Shown here piece after piece: positions 23,152 through 28,686 of a stretch of DNA of 28,686 bases; the first letter of the stretch is position 1, and each line of letters starts with the position of its first letter. The DNA comes from GWA2-46-10 sp964361435 (GTDB taxonomy: Bacteria; Patescibacteriota; Minisyncoccia; UBA6257; Colwellbacteraceae). The position numbers and the translations under genes are program-made. The notes beneath the pieces were generated by a model that searched no databases, was not told the origin of the DNA, and saw nothing but the letters and a program-made list of their open reading frames with translations. The stretch is from NCBI GenBank assembly GCA_964361435.1, contig CAYIAN010000003.1:1-28686 (forward strand). The letters are read 5' to 3'.

Positions 23152-24883
23152 CATCAGGAATTTTGTCATCATTGCCCACATTGATCACGGTAAAAGCACT
23201 TTAGCAGATCGCTTTCTCGAAGTTACCGGTACCGTTGCGGCGAGAGACATGAAAGAACAATATCTTGACTCAATGGAGTTGGAGAGAGAACGGGGGATTA
23301 CTATTAAAATGGCTCCCGTCCGGATGGCATGGAAGGGCGTGGAACTCAATCTTATAGACACCCCGGGGCATAGTGATTTTTCGTATGAGGTTTCAAGAGC
23401 ACTGAAGGCGGTAGAGGGGGCTATCTTGCTGGTAGATGCAACTCAGGGAATTCAAGCGCAAACTTTGGCTAATTTGGAGATGGCGAAGCAATCAGGCTTG
23501 AAAATTGTGGGGGCGCTAAACAAAGTTGATATGAATCCTCCAGGCATGGTGGAGCTAGCGGGGGAACTGGCTGATTTGATTGGTGTGACGTCAAAAGAGA
23601 TCCACCGCATATCGGCGAAAACTGGACGGGGGGTAGAAAGTCTATTGGACAGCGTGGTTTCCGAAGTTCCCTCCCCAGAGAGTGGCAAGATGATGGGAGC
23701 TTTGATTTTTAGTTCGCTTTATGATGAACACAAGGGGATCATTGCCTCGGTAAGGGTTTTCGGAGGCGAGTTCAAAAGAGATCAACGCACAAGGTTGCAG
23801 GCAGTAGGAGAAAATTTCAAAGTGAAGGAAGTTGGTCTTTTTGCACCCCAACTTGAGGTTAGGGAATCTTTAAAGACAGGAGAGATTGGATATATTGCAA
23901 CCGGAGTCAAGAATCCAGATAAGATTCTGATTGGAGATACCATCGGGGATAAGGCGTTACCTGGCTTCAAACTACCAAAACCAGTGGTCTTCGTGTCTTT
24001 GTATCCAGACGAGGGTGGAGATTACGATGATCTAAAGGTAGCATTGAATAAGCTTCACCTTAACGACTCTGCTTTAGAGTTCACGCCTGATTCAAGCCAA
24101 GTTTTAGGAAGAGGTTTTAAATGTGGATTTTTGGGGAGGCTTCACTTTGAGATCACGATGCAGAGATTAGAGAGAGAGTTTGGGTTGGCTACGGTAAACA
24201 GCTTTCCATCGGTTGCCTACAAAGTGGTTAGAAGAGGAGGAAAAGAACAAATAATAGAGAACGCCCGAGATTTTCCAGATGATCCGGAAAAGGCCTTTGA
24301 ACCAATAGTAAAACTTAATATTCTCACCCCCAGTGATTATTTGGGATCAGTCTTGGGGCTTAATAAACTGTATCGCATGAGAGATGTGGAAACGGATAAC
24401 GCAGGTAGAAATATCCGGGTACTTACTAAATTACCTTTAGCGGAGTTGATTATGGATTTTGACGATAGACTAAAATCCGTTTCTCAAGGATTTGCCTCTT
24501 TCAGCTATGAGCCTATTGGCTATGAGGAAGCGGAACTTCAAAGACTTGATATTTATATTGCTGGTGAGTTGGTGCCAGGCCTTTCCAGAGTAGTGTATAA
24601 GGAAGATGTTGAGGGAGAGGGAAGAAGGATGGTGGAAAAGTTAAGGGATCTTTTGCCTAAGGTACAGTTTGTACAAGCTCTGCAGGCTAAAGTGGGTGGA
24701 ACAATTGTTGCCAGAGAAAATGTAAAGGCCCTAAGGAAAGACGTTACAGGAGCCCTTTATGGAGGAGATGTTACCAGGAAAAATAAACTACTTGATAAGC
24801 AGAAAAAAGGTAAGAAGAAACTGGTAGGGATGAGTAAGGTAAGTGTCTCCCCAGAAGTTTTCCGCGAGTTGTTGAAAAGATAG
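23141..24883 (+). CDS. lepA: Elongation factor 4 (LepA), ribosomal back-translocase
   Basis: The 580 residues include G1 AHIDHGKST (12-20), switch I ERERGITIK, G3 DTPGHSDFSYEVSRAL, G4 NKVDMN and G5-like RISAKTGRG. Domains II and III and the EF4-specific C-terminus follow: GRGFKCGFLGRLHFEI, SFPSVAYKV, LPLAELIMDFDDRLKS, GGTIVARENVKALRKDVT and KKKLVGMSKVSVSPE. It is slightly shorter than the usual ~600 residues. The ATG at 23141, inside the end of the DUF4012 gene, fits the family start. A longer frame back to 22946 is an overlap artefact. LepA aids translation under ionic or pH stress and initiation. Confidence 0.97.
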   Translation: MENNIRNFVIIAHIDHGKSTLADRFLEVTGTVAARDMKEQYLDSMELERERGITIKMAPVRMAWKGVELNLIDTPGHSDFSYEVSRALKAVEGAILLVDATQGIQAQTLANLEMAKQSGLKIVGALNKVDMNPPGMVELAGELADLIGVTSKEIHRISAKTGRGVESLLDSVVSEVPSPESGKMMGALIFSSLYDEHKGIIASVRVFGGEFKRDQRTRLQAVGENFKVKEVGLFAPQLEVRESLKTGEIGYIATGVKNPDKILIGDTIGDKALPGFKLPKPVVFVSLYPDEGGDYDDLKVALNKLHLNDSALEFTPDSSQVLGRGFKCGFLGRLHFEITMQRLEREFGLATVNSFPSVAYKVVRRGGKEQIIENARDFPDDPEKAFEPIVKLNILTPSDYLGSVLGLNKLYRMRDVETDNAGRNIRVLTKLPLAELIMDFDDRLKSVSQGFASFSYEPIGYEEAELQRLDIYIAGELVPGLSRVVYKEDVEGEGRRMVEKLRDLLPKVQFVQALQAKVGGTIVARENVKALRKDVTGALYGGDVTRKNKLLDKQKKGKKKLVGMSKVSVSPEVFRELLKR

Positions 24884-24898
24884 GTTTTAAATATTGTA

Positions 24899-25198
24899 AT
24901 GGAAGCAATGCAAAAGATTATCACCTACGCCATATCTTTAGTGGTAATAACCTATCTTGGATATCAAGTATATGTTTTGCAAAACGAAAGGCTGGGTATT
25001 AAGGGAGAATTTGAAGAAATCCAAGCCCAGTATAATGAACTTCAAGGGGACAACGAACGTCTCAGGGGGGATATCGAATATCTTTCAGATCCGCATAATT
25101 TGGAGAAGGAATTAAGAGCTCGTTTCAACTACCGATCTTCGAATGAGAAGCTTATAATAGTGGTGCCTGAGGAAGGAGAGGCGAAGACTTCGGAGTAA
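24899..25198 (+). CDS. FtsB/DivIC-like septum formation protein
   Basis: The 99 residues follow the FtsB/DivIC plan (PF04977): a short N-terminus, one transmembrane helix (about 7-27, TYAISLVVITYLGYQVYVL), a coiled coil (NERLGIKGEFEEIQAQYNEL) and the conserved end DPHNLEKELRARFNYRSSNEKLII. FtsB-type proteins link FtsQ and FtsL in the divisome. It follows lepA by 15 bases. Its stop lies 3 bases before tRNA-Gly, so protein gene and tRNA share a transcript. Confidence 0.88.
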   Translation: MEAMQKIITYAISLVVITYLGYQVYVLQNERLGIKGEFEEIQAQYNELQGDNERLRGDIEYLSDPHNLEKELRARFNYRSSNEKLIIVVPEEGEAKTSE

Positions 25199-25201
25199 AT
25201 G

Positions 25202-25275
25202 GCGGGCGTAGTTTAGTGGCAGAACACGACCTTCCCAAGGTCGGGGTGGGAGTTCGATTCTCCTCGTCCGCTCCA
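25202..25275 (+). tRNA. tRNA-Gly (anticodon CCC), CCA encoded
   Basis: The acceptor GCGGGCG (25202-25208) pairs with CGTCCGC (25265-25271). The anticodon stem CGACC/GGTCG has loop TTCCCAA, giving anticodon CCC for GGG codons. The T arm GGGAG-TTCGATT-CTCCT is normal. The discriminator is T25272, and CCA is present in the DNA (25273-25275). It lies between the ftsB-like gene and the methyltransferase. Confidence 0.95.
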
Positions 25276-25305
25276 GAAGATAGGGAGATAACACACTTCT
25301 CGCGG

Positions 25306-25932
25306 GTGATTAATAAGATCATAAATATAATTAAGCGCATAGTATATTGGGCGTTAGGAAGATTTATCACCAGTGAAGGTTCAGCTTCTCCAGAAGAGCT
25401 AGAGTTTATGATGGGGTTGATTAACCACTCTGGCGCTAGATTCATCGGAGAAACAGGATTTAATATGGGATTTTCAAGTTGTGCCTTCTTGGGGGTGGTA
25501 TCAAAAACAGAGGTTGTGTCATTTGATACCGGCTACCGTGAATATGTTCAGTCAGCCAAAGAATCTATTGATAGAAAATTTCCGGGACGTCACACGTTGA
25601 TATATGGGGATTCTAAGGAAACGTTACCGAAGTTCTTAAAGGACCACCCAGATTTTAGGTTTGATTATGTTTTTATTGATGGAGGTCATGATTATAAGAC
25701 AGCTAAAGCCGATATAGTAAACTTCAGAAAGTTGTCTAGTGTGAAAACAATAGTTATTATGGATGACTTGGTCCCTTGGTTGCCCTGGGGGGTGGGTCCG
25801 ACTAAGGCTTGGAAGGAAGCCGTTGACGAGGGGTTAATATCCCAAAATCAGTTATATATCGACGGTAAACGTTCTCGGAAATTAATTCCTCCAGGCAAAA
25901 ATGGTTGGGCTGTTGGTCGCTACATCTACTGA
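25306..25932 (+). CDS. Class I SAM methyltransferase (Methyltransf_24 type)
   Basis: The 208 residues have a short basic helix (INKIINIIKRIVYW), then a Rossmann methyltransferase. Motif I is GETGFNMGFSSCAFL, followed by VVSFDTGY, YVFIDGGHDYKTAKADI and IVIMDDLVPW, the Asp-rich metal-site motifs of the cephalosporin-hydroxylase/O-methyltransferase-like group (PF13578). The substrate is unknown. The open frame extends back through tRNA-Gly, so the real start must be downstream. GTG 25306, 30 bases after the tRNA, is the first suitable one; no SD is seen. It probably travels on the same transcript as the tRNA. Confidence 0.82.
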   Translation: MINKIINIIKRIVYWALGRFITSEGSASPEELEFMMGLINHSGARFIGETGFNMGFSSCAFLGVVSKTEVVSFDTGYREYVQSAKESIDRKFPGRHTLIYGDSKETLPKFLKDHPDFRFDYVFIDGGHDYKTAKADIVNFRKLSSVKTIVIMDDLVPWLPWGVGPTKAWKEAVDEGLISQNQLYIDGKRSRKLIPPGKNGWAVGRYIY

Positions 25933-25938
25933 ATCAAT

Positions 25939-26685
25939 ATGTTATACCAAATTATCATAGCCAGCTTGTTAGGAGGAGTGCTTTCCCTTTTAGGCGGAGT
26001 GATTTTATTATGGAGAGAAACATTTGCGAAAAGAATATCTTTTTACTTAGTAAGCTTTGCAGCGGGGGCATTGCTTGGGGCAGCTTTTTTTGATTTGATT
26101 CCTGAGTCATTATCTGGGGCAGGAGAAAGATCCTTAGCTTTTGTATTGTTTGGGATTGTCCTCATATTCTTCTTTGAGAGGTTTTTGGGTTGGTACCACT
26201 ACCATAGTGGTGCTCCTCACGAACACCATTCTTTCACGGTTCAATCTGTTCTCTTGGGAGACACCCTTCATAACTTTATAGACGGTGCGGCTATTGCGCT
26301 CTCTTTTGCGGTTAATGTGGAGGTGGGCATCGCCACTACATTTGCTGTTTTCGTACACGAGATTCCTCAAGAGATTGGGGATTTTGGAATCTTCATAAAG
26401 AAGGGTTACAAAAGGGCGAAAATACTTTTTTTTAATTTGATTACGGCTTTGGCTACGTTAGTTGGGGCTATCATCACCTATTTTCTTTTACCTTGGATAT
26501 CGGAAAGCATGATTTCGTATGGTCTGGCAATAACGGCAGGAACCTTTATCTACATATCGACCGCCGATCTTATTCCCGAACTCAGGGAACACAACGCGGG
26601 AGGGTTTGGTATCGGGCACACCTTGGCGATACTTTTGGGCATCATTACAGTATCCCTGCTATCTGGTATCATTCACAGGCAATGA
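25939..26685 (+). CDS. ZIP-family divalent metal transporter
   Basis: The 248 residues have about eight transmembrane helices. They carry the two ZIP signature metal helices, DTLHNFIDGAAIALSF (TM4, HN..DG) and VHEIPQEIGDFGIF (TM5, HEIPQE). The His-rich loop before TM4 (WYHYHSGAPHEHHSF) is typical of a zinc/iron-sensing loop. It likely imports Zn or Fe into the cytoplasm. It is followed with a 4-base overlap by a VIT1-like transporter, giving a two-gene metal unit. Confidence 0.93.
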   Translation: MLYQIIIASLLGGVLSLLGGVILLWRETFAKRISFYLVSFAAGALLGAAFFDLIPESLSGAGERSLAFVLFGIVLIFFFERFLGWYHYHSGAPHEHHSFTVQSVLLGDTLHNFIDGAAIALSFAVNVEVGIATTFAVFVHEIPQEIGDFGIFIKKGYKRAKILFFNLITALATLVGAIITYFLLPWISESMISYGLAITAGTFIYISTADLIPELREHNAGGFGIGHTLAILLGIITVSLLSGIIHRQ

Positions 26686-27191
26686 GGAAGATCGTGGGGC
26701 GATATATTAAGGATATAATCTACGGTGCCAACGACGGCATTGTCACAACTTTTGCAGTGGTCGCTGGATCTGTAGGGGCAGGGCTCTCCACAAAGGTTAT
26801 TTTGATTTTGGGGTTCGCGAGTCTTTTGGCAGATGGCTTTTCTATGGGCGCAGGCAATTATTTAGGTTCCCGGTCCGAGAGAGAAGTGATACAAGCAGAT
26901 GGAGCAGTTTACAGAAAGTCAGTAATTACACCGGCATTCCTTACCTTCTTCAGCTTTATCATCGCTGGTTCTATTACACTACTACCTTTCGTTTTTGGGA
27001 ACGGAGACAGTTTTTTCTTGGCCATTATGACTACCGGTGCTACTTTGTTCATAGTAGGTTCCTCTTTGGGGGCGATGGTGCTACACAGACACTGGGCACT
27101 TTGGGGATTCGAGATGCTCCTTATAGGAGGTACGGCTTCCACTATTGCTTACGGCATCGGGTATTTAATAGGGCAAATTATCGGTGTATAA
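26682..27191 (+). CDS. VIT1/CCC1-family transporter, compact form
   Basis: The 169 residues match the vacuolar iron transporter family (PF01988): YIKDIIYGANDGIVTTFAVV, GASLLADGFSMGAGNYLGSRSE split as ASLLADGFSMGAG and NYLGSRSE, then three more helices ending GTASTIAYGIGYLIG. Known members export Fe/Mn from the cytoplasm, into vacuoles or outward. The cytosolic metal-binding domain between TM2 and TM3 is almost gone here: only ~18 residues separate SRSERE from the next helix. I took ATG 26682 (ATGA overlap with the ZIP gene) over a longer frame from 26493. Import by ZIP and export by VIT1 suggest metal balancing (inference). Confidence 0.88.
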   Translation: MRKIVGRYIKDIIYGANDGIVTTFAVVAGSVGAGLSTKVILILGFASLLADGFSMGAGNYLGSRSEREVIQADGAVYRKSVITPAFLTFFSFIIAGSITLLPFVFGNGDSFFLAIMTTGATLFIVGSSLGAMVLHRHWALWGFEMLLIGGTASTIAYGIGYLIGQIIGV

Positions 27192-27567
27192 AATTGTGAA
27201 AATAATAAAACGGTATGAAATGTGGCTTTTGCGCGTAGCTATCTCCTTCCCCATGTTTTGGGCGGGGATTGGAGGGATAAGAAACCCTAGTAAATGGATA
27301 GGGTACGTGCCCGATTTTGTGGAGATTCTTTTTACCAAGGACACTTTTCTGATGATCCATAGTTTCTCTCTCATTCTGTTCGCAGTTTTTCTGATAACTG
27401 GACCCCTGAGGTGGTTTTTCTCTTCACTGGCCCTCCTCAATTTAATTGCCATATTGATATTTTTCGGTCTCGATGATATCACTTTTAGGGACTTAGGGTT
27501 GGCGTTAGCAGCCTTGGTCCTTACGGTGCGTGAATTTGAGGCCAGCCACCTTAGCTCAGTTGGTTAG
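27184..27567 (+). CDS. DoxX-like four-helix membrane protein
   Basis: The 127 residues have four hydrophobic helices: RVAISFPMFWAGIGGIRNP, MIHSFSLILFAVFLITG, FFSSLALLNLIAILIFFG and LGLALAALVLTV. An RDLG-type motif lies before the last. The layout and the FxxAGxxKxxNPxxW-like element fit DoxX-type proteins; function unknown. The start could be GTG 27184 (overlapping the VIT1 stop) or ATG 27220; both are in frame. The last seven residues (SHLSSVG) and the stop are read from tRNA-Thr sequence, because the genes overlap by 23 bases. Confidence 0.65.
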   Translation: MYKIVKIIKRYEMWLLRVAISFPMFWAGIGGIRNPSKWIGYVPDFVEILFTKDTFLMIHSFSLILFAVFLITGPLRWFFSSLALLNLIAILIFFGLDDITFRDLGLALAALVLTVREFEASHLSSVG

Positions 27568-27618
27568 AGCGCCACTTTCGTAAAGTGGAGGCCCCGAGTT
27601 CGACTCTCGGAGGTGGCT
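27545..27618 (+). tRNA. tRNA-Thr (anticodon CGT), CCA not encoded
   Basis: The acceptor GCCACCT (27545-27551) pairs perfectly with AGGTGGC (27611-27617). The D arm is AGCTCAGTTGGTTAGAGC, and the anticodon stem CCACT/AGTGG has loop TTCGTAA, giving anticodon CGT for ACG codons. The T arm is CCGAG-TTCGACT-CTCGG. The discriminator is T27618, followed by CATG, so CCA must be added after processing. The 5' end overlaps the DoxX-like gene; the 3' end is one base from the prfB start codon. Confidence 0.95.
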
Positions 27619-27619
27619 C

Positions 27620-28589
27620 ATGAAAGAAATACAAGAAAACATGGAAGAGCTAACTCGTCGCTTAGGCGAGCGTCTTTGACGTAGCGGGGAAAGAACAAAG
27701 ACTGAAAGAGCTAGATGCGGAAATTGCCGATCCCGATTTGTGGAAAAGTAATCGTCTTGGGGCTGAAGAGAAAACCAAAGAGGCGGGAATTTTGCGTGAG
27801 CTTATAAAGGCATTTGGTAAGGTTTCCAACGAAGAAGATCTAAGAAAGCTAGAAATAAGGGCTTCGTTCTCCGGACAATATGATTTCCTGGGGGCGGTGC
27901 TGTCAGTCCAATCCGGAGCGGGAGGAGACGATGCAAGTGATTGGGCCGTGATGTTACTTCAGATGTACCGCAAATATGCATTAAAGAGAGGTTGGAAGGT
28001 GCGTGAGCTGGCATCCGATACCCTAGAGATAAAGAACATGTATGCATATGGGTTTTTAAAGAATGAAGCCGGTGTACATAGATTGGTACGTATTTCTCCG
28101 TATGATTCGAAAAGTTTGCGGCATACTTCCTTCGCGCTAGTTGAAGTTTTGCCCGATCTACCACGTGTGGATGCAGAAAAATTTAAGGTCCCCGAGGGCG
28201 ATGTAAGGTTGGAGTTTTCACGCTCAAGTGGGCCTGGGGGACAGAATGTGAATAAGGTGGAAACAGCGGTGAGGGTGGTGCATACGCCAACGGGATTGGC
28301 TGCTGCATCGGAGTCCGAAAGATCTCAGGCACAAAATAAGGACAAAGCCATGATTTTATTGAAGGCGAAACTCATCAAGTTCATGGAAGAAAACCAAGCA
28401 AAGGAATTGGGGGATTTAAGGATAAAGGTAAAGCCGGAATGGGGAAGCCAAATCCGATCTTATATTTTACATCCGTATAGACTAGTAAAGGACCACCGTA
28501 CCAACGTGGAGACTTCGCGGGCAGAGAGCGTGTTGCAGGGAGAACTTGATGAATTCATAGATGGTGAGATAGAATTAAAGAGTACATAA
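27620..28589 (+). CDS. prfB: Peptide chain release factor 2, programmed +1 frameshift
   Basis: Reads UAA/UGA stops and releases the peptide. Translation starts at ATG 27620 and reads 19 codons (MKEIQENMEELTRRLGERL) to an in-frame TGA at 27677. A +1 slip at CTT-TGA-C then continues as DVAGKEQRLKELDAEIADPDLW, split here as DVAGKEQRLK and ELDAEIADPDLW, which is normal RF2 sequence. The total is about 322 residues, shorter than E. coli RF2 (365), with a trimmed N-terminal domain and a trimmed loop before AYGFLKNEAGVHRLVR. The catalytic GGQ is in SSGPGGQNVNK (206-208). The stop-recognition tripeptide SPF is SPY (159-161), as RISPYDSK. A frame open only from 27738 would miss the real start. It sits 1 base after tRNA-Thr and 6 bases before ftsE. 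Confidence 0.95.
27674..27680 (+). other. prfB autoregulatory frameshift site CTTTGAC
   Basis: CTT TGA C is the classical RF2 shift site. The usual internal SD AGGGGG, three bases upstream of CTT in E. coli, is replaced by a weaker GGCGAG at the same distance. Low RF2 would favour slippage past the TGA, so RF2 controls its own synthesis. Confidence 0.9.
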
Positions 28590-28595
28590 AACCCT

Positions 28596-28686
28596 ATGAT
28601 CCATTTCGAAAACGTTTCTAAAGAATACGGGGGGGGAGAGTACGCTGCCCTCCGGGATGTTACCTTTAGAATAGAGCCCAAAGAGT
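28596..28686 (+). CDS. ftsE: Cell-division ABC ATPase FtsE, 5' part only
   Basis: The first 30 codons read IHFENVSKEYGGGEYAALRD and VTFRIEPKE, the usual N-terminus of an ABC ATPase, ending just before the Walker A motif. FtsE fits best because prfB-ftsE-ftsX is a common order. The FtsEX complex controls wall hydrolases at division. A run of eight G (28629-28636) encodes the GlyGlyGly. The gene leaves the window on the right, so a generic ABC transporter ATPase cannot be fully excluded. Confidence 0.75.
   Translation, partial: MIHFENVSKEYGGGEYAALRDVTFRIEPKE

Noticed and set aside
28629..28636. Run of eight G at the start of ftsE as a phase-variation tract.
   Set aside because: The frame is intact and FtsE is a core division protein; a single sequence shows no length variation.
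1..28686. CRISPR arrays, insertion sequences, integrases, phage genes and rRNA.
   Set aside because: No repeat-spacer pattern, transposase motif, terminal inverted repeats or rRNA sequence was seen on either strand by eye.

Overview
The window is gene-dense DNA with overlapping stops and starts, short protein variants and gaps usually under 60 bases. It most resembles a bacterium of the Candidate Phyla Radiation (Patescibacteria). This is inferred from a DUF4012 protein, a DUF5652-like protein, several clipped housekeeping proteins, a stand-alone MGMT domain and frequent -10 boxes set directly before start codons. TGA is used as a stop and an RF2 gene is present, so the genetic code is standard and not the UGA-glycine code of some CPR lineages. 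The class within CPR cannot be told from what I can see.

Layout. Bases 1-3767 (+): the end of uvrC, ychF, a small membrane protein, a PH-domain membrane protein, an isolated GC-rich orphan gene, an MGMT domain and a pterin dehydratase. Bases 3757-5196 (-): an IMPDH-family enzyme that looks like the GuaB1 type of GMP reductase. Bases 5285-8083 (+): a DUF5652-like protein, endonuclease IV, DUF167, an NDP-sugar pyrophosphorylase and an unknown membrane-anchored protein. Bases 8080-11337 (+): a promoter and a strongly structured RNA leader, then murB, a YfiH/PgeF-like protein and a PurD-like ATP-grasp ligase. Bases 11346-15343 (-): an AT-rich three-gene operon (PP-loop ATPase resembling MurL, ATP-grasp ligase, LysA/BtrK-type PLP decarboxylase) of unknown product. 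This is the best candidate for an undescribed pathway. Bases 15459-16211 (-): a SIMPL-domain exported protein, divergent from hpf-secA. Bases 19123-23151: a NIF3/YqfO-like protein, then an envelope-glycan group (GT4, sugar-phosphate transferase, DUF4012). Bases 23141-28686 (+): lepA, an ftsB-like gene, tRNA-Gly(CCC), a methyltransferase, a ZIP transporter, a VIT1-like transporter, a DoxX-like protein, tRNA-Thr(CGT), prfB with a programmed +1 frameshift, and the start of ftsE.

How the genes fit together. Most of the window is core cell business: DNA repair (uvrC, nfo, MGMT), translation and ribosome hibernation (hpf, lepA, prfB, tRNAs), secretion (secA), wall and division (murB, ftsB, ftsE) and surface polysaccharide. 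The hpf-secA pair and the prfB-ftsE pair recall the hpf-secA-prfB and ftsE-ftsX neighbourhoods of Firmicutes, here split by about 8.5 kb of envelope, translation and transport genes. The items that most deserve follow-up are the 11.3-15.3 kb cassette, the 8116-8213 structured RNA, the GMP-reductase-like enzyme, and the tRNA-Thr/prfB junction, where tRNA processing would leave an almost leaderless prfB message.
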